Assembly (NCBI RefSeq): GCF_014698305.1
Contig: NZ_JACJST010000020.1
Span: forward strand, 47,792 to 111,791
DNA: 64,000 nucleotides
Direction of reading: 5' to 3'
From: Anabaena lutea FACHB-196
Lineage (GTDB): Bacteria; Cyanobacteriota; Cyanobacteriia; Cyanobacteriales; Nostocaceae
The position numbers and the translations under genes were made by a program. The notes beneath the pieces are model-generated. The model was given only the letters and a program-made list of their open reading frames with translations. It was not told where the DNA came from and did not search any database. The number at the start of each line of letters is the position of its first letter. Within the stretch, counting starts at the first letter, position 1. Of the stretch, positions 42,971-51,340 are shown one piece after another.

Positions 42971-43056
42971 GACAGATGAAATGATTAATCAAACCATTTG
43001 TCGTATTTATCAAACCATTTGTCAGCATGAGTAATCAAACCATTTGTCGCCTTACA
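42971..43056. repeat. prophage right-end repeats (transposase-binding type)
   Basis: Three copies of ATCAAACCATTTGTC in one orientation are at 42987-43003, 43007-43023 and 43033-43049, spaced about 20 and 26 bases. A degenerate opposite copy, GACAGATGAAATGATT, lies at 42971-42986. Then CCTTACA ends at 43056, giving the TG...CA terminus expected for Mu-like elements. The sequence beyond 43056 is unlike the phage. Confidence 0.7.
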
Positions 43057-43176
43057 GCCTGATTCACCTTTTTCACCTTCAAACTCTTGATATATCTAAG
43101 TTTTAGCTTTATTAAGCAAGCCCTAATTTACCAGGGAATAAGAAATAGGGAATAGGCTTGAAAGTCTCGCCTTATT

Positions 43177-43785
43177 TTAGCAAATGTGTGTGGTAACAAA
43201 TTCAATAACATCTGCTAAACCGGCTTGAGTTTTCAAATTTGTAAAAATGAAAGGTTTTTCGTCGCGCATTTTTTTTGCATCTCGTTCCATCACACCTAAA
43301 TCAGCACCAACATAGGGTGCAAGGTCAGTTTTATTAATAACTAATAAATCAGATTTAGTAATACCTGGGCCACCTTTGCGGGGAATTTTATCACCAGCAG
43401 CCACATCAATCACATAGATTGTTAAATCAACTAATTCAGGACTAAAAGTAGCAGCTAAATTATCACCACCACTTTCTAAAAACACCAAATCTAAATCTGA
43501 GAATTTTTCTTCTAGTTGTTCAATGGCGGCTAAATTCATGGAAGCATCTTCGCGGATAGCAGTATGGGGACAACCTCCTGTTTCCACACCCAAAATGCGA
43601 TCGCTCTCCAAAGCTTGAGAACGCACCAAAAACTGGGCATCCTCTTGAGTATAGATATCATTCGTCACCACTGCTAAGTTATATTGTGCGCGTAAAGCCT
43701 TACACAAAGCATCAACTAAAGCCGTTTTCCCCGAACCCACAGGCCCTGCTACCCCAACTCGAAATGTATTCATAAAATTAGTCAT
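43177..43785 (-). CDS. ureG: urease accessory GTPase UreG
   Basis: 202 residues. P-loop GPVGSGKT at residues 14-21, the family signature [15 protein letters not shown] and a C-PH metal site ([13 protein letters not shown]). It uses GTP hydrolysis to deliver nickel to apo-urease with UreF, UreD/H and UreE. It is the last gene of ureE-ureF-ureG here. The 130-base gap to ureF is filled with short tandem repeats, so ureG may have its own promoter. The prophage right end lies about 120 bases downstream of its stop. Confidence 0.95.
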   Translation of the reverse strand: MTNFMNTFRVGVAGPVGSGKTALVDALCKALRAQYNLAVVTNDIYTQEDAQFLVRSQALESDRILGVETGGCPHTAIREDASMNLAAIEQLEEKFSDLDLVFLESGGDNLAATFSPELVDLTIYVIDVAAGDKIPRKGGPGITKSDLLVINKTDLAPYVGADLGVMERDAKKMRDEKPFIFTNLKTQAGLADVIEFVTTHIC

Positions 43786-43787
43786 TA

Positions 43788-43915
43788 GTCATTGGTCATT
43801 GGTCATTGGTCATTGGTCATTGGTGATTGGTGATTGGGTAGTAACTACGAATTACGAATTACGAATTACGAATTACGTTGGCGGTAGCCTGCCGGAGGCA
43901 CTATTACGAATTACT
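43788..43915. repeat. short tandem repeats between ureF and ureG
   Basis: ATTGGTC units (about five), TGATTGG units and four TACGAAT-type units follow one another. They end with a palindromic GGCGGTAGCCTGCCGGAGGC, which recurs (one base different) at 45224-45243. Typical host intergenic repeats. Confidence 0.85.
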
Positions 43916-44599
43916 TTAACTTCTAAACAACCTAGTATACTGGGTTTCATGCTGCATACTAGCCAAAGATAACCCCCAACTACAACAAGCCAAATCATCA
44001 TCCTCCAAAGCCAGAATTTCCACCATTGCAGCAGTTAATAATTCTTGTAACCCCAGTAATAATTCTTGTCCAGCAGTTTGACCCAGGGGAATAAGTTTAA
44101 CTCCCGCAGTAATTAGATTATTTGCCCAACTATGGAGATATGCTAATGATGCCGCGTCTGTGCTAATTTGCCAATGAGCGCCAGCAATGCCAAATGCGAT
44201 CGCATAATTGCAAGGATAACCCACAGATGTAGCTAATGGTAAAGTTGCCGGTGCGAGTTTACCTAATAATTGTATGAGCGATCGCCCCATTTGCCAACTA
44301 GAAGCGCGTAACTCTTCCGTATCTCTCACCGCAGATAACCACAAATTCCATCGACGTAAAGCTTCCACATCATCCAGATTAGCAGCATTTAACGCTCTCA
44401 CCATTACAGCGGTATCTAGCCGAATTGACCCATAACGTAACTCAGCTTCTAACCAATGTTTGAGATTTTCCACATTAGTAATAGTTCCATTTTCCACCAA
44501 CATTTCCAGACCTTCTGAATAGCTATAAGCTCCCACCGGCAAAGCTGGACTAGCTAATTGTAAAATAGATAAAAAATTACTATGAGTGAGAATGTCCAT
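43916..44599 (-). CDS. ureF: urease accessory protein UreF
   Basis: 227 residues, helical, with the usual N terminus ([20 protein letters not shown]) and C-terminal region ([15 protein letters not shown]). UreF joins the UreD/H-UreG complex and gates nickel insertion. The start overlaps the end of ureE by 20 bases, showing an operon. Confidence 0.93.
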   Translation of the reverse strand: MDILTHSNFLSILQLASPALPVGAYSYSEGLEMLVENGTITNVENLKHWLEAELRYGSIRLDTAVMVRALNAANLDDVEALRRWNLWLSAVRDTEELRASSWQMGRSLIQLLGKLAPATLPLATSVGYPCNYAIAFGIAGAHWQISTDAASLAYLHSWANNLITAGVKLIPLGQTAGQELLLGLQELLTAAMVEILALEDDDLACCSWGLSLASMQHETQYTRLFRS

Positions 44600-45017
44600 A
44601 AGCTCCTAATTCTGGTTGAAAAGGTACAACTTCCTCCTTAATTTCTAAACCCAATTGTGTCAACATATCCTGTAAAACTGCATCAGGTGACAAGCGTAAA
44701 TAAGTTGGAGTAATTTCTACAGGTACATGACGATTTCCCAAATGATATGCAGCCCTTAATAATAAAGGTGTGGCTGCAAACACAGTCAAAACAGGTTCAG
44801 GTTTAGCAATAATTTTGATGAAATTACTTTGACTTTCATCAGCGAGAATATCACCATCATGTAAAACTGTACCTCTTGGTAAACGCAAAAACACAACTTT
44901 ACCATCCTCCAATGTAAATCGGTGACGGCTGCGAGTGCGTTCTTCTGCGGTGAGTGCGAGAGTTAAATTAACTACAACATTGGAGTCAGTTCGCTTATAT
45001 TGCGTCAAAGTTAGCAT
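44580..45017 (-). CDS. ureE: urease accessory metallochaperone UreE
   Basis: 145 residues. The N-terminal peptide-binding domain ([20 protein letters not shown]) and the C-terminal metal-binding domain ([12 protein letters not shown]) are recognisable. The end HSHS supplies His residues but is shorter than the His-rich tails of other UreE proteins. It binds nickel and hands it to UreG. The structural genes ureA-C are not in the window. Confidence 0.93.
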   Translation of the reverse strand: MLTLTQYKRTDSNVVVNLTLALTAEERTRSRHRFTLEDGKVVFLRLPRGTVLHDGDILADESQSNFIKIIAKPEPVLTVFAATPLLLRAAYHLGNRHVPVEITPTYLRLSPDAVLQDMLTQLGLEIKEEVVPFQPELGAYGHSHS

Positions 45018-45132
45018 AATTTATTCATCAATACATATCTTGATTAAGTTTAACCAATTCTGGGGGTTTAATTCCCCTGCCTCTACAGGCAGCAAGTTTT
45101 GTGTCGGGGTCTAAATCCCCGTTGCAAAACTT

Positions 45133-45245
45133 AATTACGAATTACGAATTACGAATTACGAATTACGAATTACGAATTACGAATTACGAATTACGAATTA
45201 CGAATTACGAATTACGAATTACGTTGGCGGTAGCCTGCCGTAGGC
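45133..45245. repeat. (ATTACGA)n tandem repeat with palindromic element
   Basis: About 13 copies of the 7-base unit run from 45133 to 45222 and are followed by TTGGCGGTAGCCTGCCGTAG. This fills most of the 345-base gap between ureE and the cupin gene; nothing else is seen there besides AT-rich sequence. Confidence 0.85.
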
Positions 45246-45361
45246 ACTATTACGAATTATTTTAAACCTTTCTTGTCCCACAAAGCTATAAATCTATAAA
45301 AAACCCCCTTACTTATTAGGTAAAGAGGCTAGTAATTAGATATTTAAACTATTTAAACAGT

Positions 45362-45703
45362 TTAATGTTCATCTCTTGCATGAATGTGAGCCGGCGGACT
45401 AGTCGCCTCAATTGCTGTAAATGGTTCCAGAATGTTATAAGAATGCATCGCACCTTTTGGTACTACCCAGGAACTTCCCCTTTCCAACAAAATTTTTTGC
45501 CCCTCAATCTCCAATTCCGCCCGACCATTAATGACAAAACCAACAGTTTCATATTCTCTTTGAGTTGGCTGCTTATCATTTTCTGGTTGTTCGTCTTCCC
45601 ACAAACGCATGGAAACATTTTTACCAGATGCAAGATACTTCTGTCCGAGTTGACCTTTTGGAGAGTAGGCAGAATCTACTTTTTTAACACTGGTATCACT
45701 CAT
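45362..45703 (-). CDS. cupin domain protein
   Basis: 113 residues from the ATG at 45703 (MSDTSVKK); a TTG at 45748 would add 15. The cupin motifs can be read: MRLWEDEQPENDKQ, then GFVINGRAELEIEGQ and GSSWVVPKGAMHSYNIL, with a His in each. It is a small beta-barrel that probably binds a metal. The role is unknown; it is probably a host stress-type gene next to other such genes. Confidence 0.8.
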   Translation of the reverse strand: MSDTSVKKVDSAYSPKGQLGQKYLASGKNVSMRLWEDEQPENDKQPTQREYETVGFVINGRAELEIEGQKILLERGSSWVVPKGAMHSYNILEPFTAIEATSPPAHIHARDEH

Positions 45704-45770
45704 ATTTTTACTGCCACAATTATCAAATGTGAATTCAGAAATATGCAAATAAGTTGTTAGCTACTTATTG

Positions 45771-46163
45771 TTATTTTGATTTTTCGGGAATAGTTTCTTG
45801 ATAAAAACCGCGTCGAGTACCCGTAATTGGCTCTACAGTTTTTTTAACATTTGTTTGCACATCCTCTAAAAACTCTTTTGTTGCGTCAGGAACTGGTTCA
45901 TCAAGATTTAGTTTTTCTTTGATGTTTTCAGCCGTCTCTTTCAGTTTTTTCGGAGCGGTTTCTACTTGCTTGTCATTTCTAATTTTTCCCGTGTCGGGAG
46001 TACCTTTGTAATAGATACCTTCTGGAGTTTTCACAGTATCTGCTTGCGCCAGAGAATTACTATAATTCAAAGCAGGGAAACCGAAAAAAGTAAAAGCCAT
46101 CAGAGAAATTATCACAATCGAACGGAAAACTATTTTTTGTAGAAAATTCAAAACCTGATGCAT
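45771..46163 (-). CDS. exported small protein
   Basis: 130 residues from the ATG at 46163, preceded by GAGG; a TTG at 46196 is less likely. A signal-type hydrophobic segment (residues about 11-33, SIVIISLMAFTFFGFPALNY) ends before SLAQADT. The mature part is charged and helical (APKKLKETAENIKEKLNLDE), like periplasmic stress-linked proteins in cyanobacteria. It sits in tandem with the cupin and DJ-1/ferritin-like genes on the same strand. Confidence 0.65.
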   Translation of the reverse strand: MHQVLNFLQKIVFRSIVIISLMAFTFFGFPALNYSNSLAQADTVKTPEGIYYKGTPDTGKIRNDKQVETAPKKLKETAENIKEKLNLDEPVPDATKEFLEDVQTNVKKTVEPITGTRRGFYQETIPEKSK

Positions 46164-46268
46164 AAAAAACCTCAAATCTATGATATTTTGACTCAACGTT
46201 TAACTTGACCGCAGATCGATCAAAATACAAAATATTGGATGTTTCTATTACTATCCAAAATTTCAAAT

Positions 46269-47375
46269 CTAACCTAGAGTAACAGCCGCCCCAGAAGTTG
46301 GTGTAGGAGGCTTAATACCAGCAGCAATCCGCGCCCGATAAAGTTCTATTAATCGCTGTTCATCTTTACCTAAATCATTGTGAATTTCTTTAAAAATTGC
46401 TGTGGCTACGGGGTCAGTATACATTGCCGACAAATTGCTAAGATCACCAATACCTGTTTGGATGTCACCCAATGCACAACGTATTTGATAGATATCATCA
46501 CTACCAGTTAACGCTGTTTTAAATTGGGCATATTGATTAGCAATATTAGCAGCCAAAGATGGTTTTTCGTGCAATCTATTTAGATAAGTTTCCAGCTTTT
46601 TAATGTGGTGCTGTTTTTTCAAAATCATTTCCTGAAACAGAGCGCTTACTTCCTGATCAGATTCTTTTTCTAAATAATGTTCTAAAGCTTCCATCGAATA
46701 ACGTTCACCAGCTAAAGCCGTATTCAAACCTTTCAGAATTTCATTCTTTGTTGAACCACCCCAAGCATCAGCTAATTTCCACCATTCAGCACTTGTGTCT
46801 TTTTCATTAGGTAATCCAGCATCTTTCCCACCATAACTCAAACGATTTAATAGTGCTGTTGTAAAAATTGCCAAGTCACCAGGTTCACGAGATGTAATTA
46901 AATTACCGTCTACAACTACTGGCTCATCTATATAATTTGCTCCAGCATTGCTGATGTCTTTACGAATAGCAGTAAATCCTGTTACTTGTTTACCTTTGAG
47001 TAAATCACCTTCAATTAAAACTTGTGGTCCATGACATACAGCAGCTATCAATTTACCTTGCTTCATTGCCTCTCTAACAAAGCAAACTGTATTACAATTA
47101 AGCCGCATTTTATCAGGAGCCATACCACCAGGAATTACTACCGCCGCGAATTCATCAACTATAGCTTCTGTTGTGGTTGCATCAGCTTGTTTGCTCAGTT
47201 TTCCGCGTTTACCTTTATATTTTTCATTCATCCGAGAACCAAGGACTACTACCTCAATTCCTGCTTGTTTTAATCCATTATAAGGAACTATAAATTCTAG
47301 ATCTTCTACTCCTTGTTCAATGAGAATAGCGACTTTCTTATTACCAGAATTACTCGAATTATTATTGTGTGTCAT
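46269..47375 (-). CDS. DJ-1/PfpI domain fused to ferritin-like domain
   Basis: 368 residues. The first about 190 residues are a DJ-1/PfpI-type domain with nucleophile C114 in AAVCHGP and an acidic residue near the N terminus (EQGVEDLEF). A second helical domain (about 205-350) has the four-helix ferritin-like pattern (TALAGERYSMEALEHYLEKE, MILKKQHHIKKLETYL) with several Glu and His residues. Such fusions are rare, so it may combine protein or aldehyde damage repair with metal or oxidant handling. The start follows SDs poorly; no second start is better. Confidence 0.8.
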   Translation of the reverse strand: MTHNNNSSNSGNKKVAILIEQGVEDLEFIVPYNGLKQAGIEVVVLGSRMNEKYKGKRGKLSKQADATTTEAIVDEFAAVVIPGGMAPDKMRLNCNTVCFVREAMKQGKLIAAVCHGPQVLIEGDLLKGKQVTGFTAIRKDISNAGANYIDEPVVVDGNLITSREPGDLAIFTTALLNRLSYGGKDAGLPNEKDTSAEWWKLADAWGGSTKNEILKGLNTALAGERYSMEALEHYLEKESDQEVSALFQEMILKKQHHIKKLETYLNRLHEKPSLAANIANQYAQFKTALTGSDDIYQIRCALGDIQTGIGDLSNLSAMYTDPVATAIFKEIHNDLGKDEQRLIELYRARIAAGIKPPTPTSGAAVTLG

Positions 47376-47451
47376 GGATTTACTCCTGGTTATTTGTAAA
47401 GATGAGTTGAAAAATTGTTAGTGAATACCAAAAAGATAGTGCTATCTATAC

Positions 47452-47829
47452 TTAAATAGCAAATAATTCTTCGTAATCATGTGAGAAAAAACTATGAAAT
47501 TTCAGGAACTTTTCTGGTGTAATAGCATTTTGTAGCACTGCAAAAACCGCACGTACATGAATAGCACTGGTAGTGGGGTCTATATTTTCTTTTTGACTTG
47601 CACGCTCAATAAATTCTTGCAAATGAAATGATTGATTCGCTTCTATCTCTCTCTCTCGTAAATATTGACCTAATACTTCTGGTAGTTGTGCAGCTAATTC
47701 TTGTACTTCATCATTAGGAATAAGTTCCTTAATGGTTGCTAATGTAGCATGAGTAGCGCGTTCAGCCTCTTCACGAGAATTAGATTGGGTTAGACTTTGT
47801 ACATGAGTAATAAACTCTGTGTATTCCAT
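47452..47829 (-). CDS. DUF2267 family protein
   Basis: 125 residues, all helical (YTEFITHVQSLTQSNSREEA; ATLATIKELIPNDEVQELAA). This pattern is the DUF2267 family, commonly near stress-response genes in cyanobacteria. Soluble, function unknown. It lies just upstream of the DJ-1-ferritin fusion on the same strand. Confidence 0.8.
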   Translation of the reverse strand: MEYTEFITHVQSLTQSNSREEAERATHATLATIKELIPNDEVQELAAQLPEVLGQYLREREIEANQSFHLQEFIERASQKENIDPTTSAIHVRAVFAVLQNAITPEKFLKFHSFFSHDYEELFAI

Positions 47830-48682
47830 TTTTTACCTCCGTTGATAAAAACTAATCATGTAAATGACGTAAGTTGCTCGTTAGGGAAAAGGTGACTTTT
47901 GACTGAGAAACAAAGGATTTAAATAATCTTCTTACCCACTTAGCAATTACTAACTGAATTAAAAACCAAATTAACTAAGAGATAAACACAGAGTAAACAC
48001 TATGCTTTTTACTCTGTGGTTGCGGTTGTGATGATTGGGGCATTTGCACCCTTAAATCCTTACGCCCTTTGCTTCTTATTAATTAGTTTACGTTTATTTA
48101 TATTTAGCTTCATCTGTCTTGCGACTGGTTTAAATATGCTAGTTTGTAAATTACAAATCTATCTTTTTATAGGGTTTTTATAATCTACTACTTACTTATA
48201 GAAATAAAAATAGAGACCTTGAAAAGCCTTAATTCTTTGGAAGAGAAAGTTTTACAATGTGAGTTTAATTACAAATTATGAGGTTCTCACTGCTGCTGGG
48301 GGTTTAAATCTCCATTACAACCATTAATTACGAATAATTTGAAGTAGTATGGCGTAATTAAACTTTAGATAGATCTAAAATCCAACCAATTCCCTACTAG
48401 GAGAGAGGTTTTATATTTAAGACTCTACCGTACTGGTTATTTAATTGGTATGACTTTAAAAATACTCTCCTCTGCTATATCTGAGCTTACCAAGACTGAA
48501 ACTATATCTCGCTCGATGAAAATCCCTGTCTAAATAATAGCTAAGTTTTGAGAGTATGTATGATTATATAAAACTGTGTTGCTTCTAGTTGCATATCGTA
48601 TTGACTTACTGTTATTAGTTTTTCTACTATTTAAATTAAACGCGGCTTTAGCAGTTCTAATAAAAGTAAGGATACTTCTACA
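47830..48682. other. AT-rich intergenic region without a convincing gene
   Basis: 853 bases. A 50-residue hydrophobic frame at 48031-48183 has no ribosome binding site and I do not call it. The region holds an ATTACGAATAA motif but no clear repeat or RNA. Promoters for the flanking divergent genes are expected here. Confidence 0.5.
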
Positions 48683-48904
48683 ATGTCTAATCTATTATTC
48701 ACCAATGTACCTGTTGAACAACAAGAAATTATAGTGGGTGGTACTGATTCTGGTAGCTGTATAAACTCTGCTACTGGCAACCCCAATACAATTCCTGATG
48801 TTTTGAGCAGCAGCTTATCAAACTTTTTTGACGTGAACAATTTTTTAGGTAGTATGAATGGATTATTAACTAGTTTTATCCCCAATTCAGTTCCGTTGGG
48901 TTGA
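48683..48904 (+). CDS. CTB-type bacteriocin/RiPP precursor peptide
   Basis: 73 residues with an AGGA ribosome binding site. The N terminus MSNLLFTNVPVEQQEIIVGG ends in the double-Gly leader (cleavage after Gly 20) with the EQQE(I/L)V motif seen in CTB-family precursors. The core of 53 residues is Ser/Asn/Gly-rich with one Cys (TDSGSCINSATG). The exported product may be an antimicrobial or signalling peptide. No peptidase/ABC exporter or modification enzyme is adjacent, so it is an orphan precursor; the machinery may be elsewhere. Confidence 0.8.
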   Translation: MSNLLFTNVPVEQQEIIVGGTDSGSCINSATGNPNTIPDVLSSSLSNFFDVNNFLGSMNGLLTSFIPNSVPLG

Positions 48905-48912
48905 CGCAAAGA

Positions 48913-48956
48913 AACCCAACATTATTAAACCTGATCATCAAAACTTTTGTTGGGTT
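48913..48956. terminator. imperfect inverted repeat AACCCAAC/GTTGGGTT
   Basis: Eight-base arms flank 28 bases, starting just after the bacteriocin gene stop; GTTGGGTT-type motifs recur nearby (48972). It may terminate transcription or belong to a dispersed cyanobacterial repeat family. Confidence 0.4.
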
Positions 48957-49209
48957 GCGCTGTCGCTTAACCCAACCTACAGTTCTTATCTTATATTGAT
49001 ATGGCATCAAGTAATTATAGGTTGATTGTAGAATTAATTATCTGATAGCGTAGCTTGGCGTAGCCATATCAGGATTAACAGGATTTTGTATTTATCAAAA
49101 GCAGTTTTATGAATCAATGAGAAGAAGGGAAATGTAAAGACGTTTGATTGATGAAACATCTCTACAGTTTTCCTTCTTTCTGTCACCTGTTAACTCTATT
49201 TCTTAAAAG

Positions 49210-51120
49210 TTAACCCATAATTGCTTGATATCGCCCCAATGCAATTAAAGGAAAATACTGTTGATAGAGGTGATACTTCAAATAAAAATGACAAGGAAAA
49301 CCCGTTCCTGTAAAGTATGATTCATCCCAAGTACCATCAGATTTTTGAGTTGTTAATAGGTAGTTAATTCCTTTTTCAAGGCTATCAGTAGCTAATTTAC
49401 CCGTTGCTTCACCTGCTGCTATTAAACCAATTAACGCCCAAGCTGTTTGGGAAGCTGTGCTGTCTCCTTTTCCTTTGAGTTGGGAATCGTTGTAACTAAA
49501 ACAAGTTTCCCCCCAACCACCATCATTATTTTGAACTTTGACTAACCAAGCTGCACCTTTTTCTATATTGACTTCATATTTTTGAGGATTTATCAAAGCT
49601 AAAGCTGATAAAACGCCACTGGTTCCATAAATGTAATTTACTCCCCAACGTCCAAACCAACAACCTTCGGGTTCTTGTTCATCTAATAGATAAGTTAGGG
49701 ACTTTTCTAAGTTATCTGGTTTAATTGATAAATTACAAGCGCCCAACATTTCTAATACTCTAGCAGTGACATCTGCTGTATTGGGATCAATCATGGCTTT
49801 CAAATCACCATAAGGTACAGAATTGAGCCAGTCTTGATTATTATCTACATCAAAAGCCGCCCACCCTCCTGGTTGACATTGCATTGATGCTATCCAATTT
49901 AAAGCCCGATTAATAGCTTGTTTTTTTAGTTCTTCATTTGGTAATTTTGCCTGATGTAAAGCCATGACTACCACAGCCGAATCATCAACATCGGGATAGA
50001 AGCGATTGTCAAATTCAAACGCCCACGCGCCAGGTTTTCCTTGGTGATTTTTGACAGACCAATCACCATAATCTAAAATTTGTTTTTCTATTAACCATTC
50101 TCCAGCTTTCACCACCGCAGAATTATCTGGTGAAACTCCAGAATCAATTAAGGCGCGAATCGCCCAAGCTGTATCCCATACAGGTGAAACACAAGGCTGA
50201 ACGCAGTAATTATTTTCTGTTTCAATGGCAAAATTATCAACTGCTTTTAAACCTCGATATACAATCGGGTCGTTAGCATCGTAGTCTAAACATTTTAAAG
50301 CTAACAGAGAATTCAACATAGCGGGAATAATTCCTCCCCAATCTCCTGTAGCTTCTTGACGTTCTAAAATCCATTTTTCTGCGGCTTTAATTCCTTCATT
50401 TCTAAAAGGTACAAAGTTTAAAATTTCTGCTAATTTAAAACCATCATCCAAGATGTTGAATATATCCGACCAATCACCATTTTTTGGTAATTCCCATTTG
50501 ACATTATTCACTCCTTCTGTATATAATTCATCTAAATTGATCGGGTTGTCAATTTTAAAGATAGGTTTACGATCAAAGACAATTAATAATGGTACGGTAC
50601 TAGAACGCGCCCAACTTGAAAGTTCATAAATATTAAATGGGAAATTATTGGGTAACAGCATTACCCAAGATGGTAAAGAAGGAAGTCCGCGCCAATTGTA
50701 ACAGCCAATTAATGCCAAATGTAACTTGGTAAAAATGCGAGTTTTGCTGATTCCACCTTTTTCTAGAATCAGTGATTTCGCTTTCACCATTGCGGGATCA
50801 TTTGCGGGTACACCTAACAACCTCAACGCCATATAAGCTTCTACGGTTGTACTCAGTTCTCCACCATCACCATAAAATAGTTCCCAACCGCCATGTTCTC
50901 GTTGTTGCGATCGCAGATATGATTCAACTTTGTGTAACGGTCTAGTTTTGTCTGTTCCCCAAATCTTATGCAGCAGAACAGTTTCAGAGGTAATGGTAAC
51001 ATTAGATTCTAACTCCGCCCACCAGTAACCATCTGGATTTTGAATTGAAAGCAGATGTTTTTGACTCGCTGCTATCGCTTCAGTAACTTGCTTGACTTTC
51101 ACCCTGTCTTGTGTATACAT
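49210..51120 (-). CDS. shc: squalene-hopene cyclase
   Basis: 636 residues from the ATG at 51120. The catalytic acid motif DVDD lies at residues 377-380, as in the bacterial enzymes. Multiple QW repeats (for example GGWAAFDVDNN and GDWGGIIPAM) mark the alpha/alpha barrel. It folds squalene to hopene at the membrane. It starts the hopanoid set with hpnB next to it; the two genes are divergent with the (GGGGAGATG)n tandem repeat between them. Confidence 0.95.
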   Translation of the reverse strand: MYTQDRVKVKQVTEAIAASQKHLLSIQNPDGYWWAELESNVTITSETVLLHKIWGTDKTRPLHKVESYLRSQQREHGGWELFYGDGGELSTTVEAYMALRLLGVPANDPAMVKAKSLILEKGGISKTRIFTKLHLALIGCYNWRGLPSLPSWVMLLPNNFPFNIYELSSWARSSTVPLLIVFDRKPIFKIDNPINLDELYTEGVNNVKWELPKNGDWSDIFNILDDGFKLAEILNFVPFRNEGIKAAEKWILERQEATGDWGGIIPAMLNSLLALKCLDYDANDPIVYRGLKAVDNFAIETENNYCVQPCVSPVWDTAWAIRALIDSGVSPDNSAVVKAGEWLIEKQILDYGDWSVKNHQGKPGAWAFEFDNRFYPDVDDSAVVVMALHQAKLPNEELKKQAINRALNWIASMQCQPGGWAAFDVDNNQDWLNSVPYGDLKAMIDPNTADVTARVLEMLGACNLSIKPDNLEKSLTYLLDEQEPEGCWFGRWGVNYIYGTSGVLSALALINPQKYEVNIEKGAAWLVKVQNNDGGWGETCFSYNDSQLKGKGDSTASQTAWALIGLIAAGEATGKLATDSLEKGINYLLTTQKSDGTWDESYFTGTGFPCHFYLKYHLYQQYFPLIALGRYQAIMG

Positions 51121-51177
51121 CAAATACTCGCCTCAGCACCAATACTTAATAATATCGTATCCGGTTGGGCTGACACG

Positions 51178-51275
51178 GAGATGGGGAGATGGGGAGATGG
51201 GGAGATGGGGAGATGGGGAGATGGGGAGATGGGGAGATGGGGAGATGGGGAGATGGGGAGATGGGGAGATGGGGA
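51178..51275 (+). repeat. 9-bp tandem repeat (GAGATGGGG)n
   Basis: About 11 copies in direct succession in the shc-hpnB divergent promoter region. The array is open in all three frames on the plus strand and produces spurious reading frames; its complementary form occurs at 52590-52625. Confidence 0.9.
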
Positions 51276-51340
51276 AAATTAAGAATTCCCTGTTCCCTAT
51301 TCCTGTAGTATTCTGTCTGAGTCACTGAGAATAATAGGTC

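Larger units (their letters stand above)
1..43056. mobile_element. Mu-like transposable prophage, right part with right end; left end outside the window
   Basis: The element is defined by a MuA-type transposase with a MuB-type ATPase, a divergent repressor, GemA, a Mor/C activator and a full set of packaging, head and tail genes in the usual Mu-like order. The right end is placed near 43056, just after three 17-base repeats and a TTACA terminus, because chromosomal ureG begins beyond it. I find no matching left end between 1 and 8700, and phage baseplate-like genes run off the left edge, so the left end lies outside. GCGATCGC sites are clearly sparser here than in the chromosome to the right. 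The exact ends are inference. Confidence 0.8.

Noticed and set aside
42987..43049. CRISPR-associated Tn7-like transposon interpretation
   Set aside because: The end repeats resemble TGTCG-type ends, but there is no TniQ, Cas12k or array, and the N-terminal domain of the transposase is Mu-like with phage structural genes present.
48031..48183. 50-residue hydrophobic frame in the long intergenic region
   Set aside because: No ribosome binding site, low complexity and no family; likely chance.
51055..51328. Two overlapping frames with GEMGRWGD-type repeats
   Set aside because: They read the 9-bp tandem repeat, open in all frames; no gene support.
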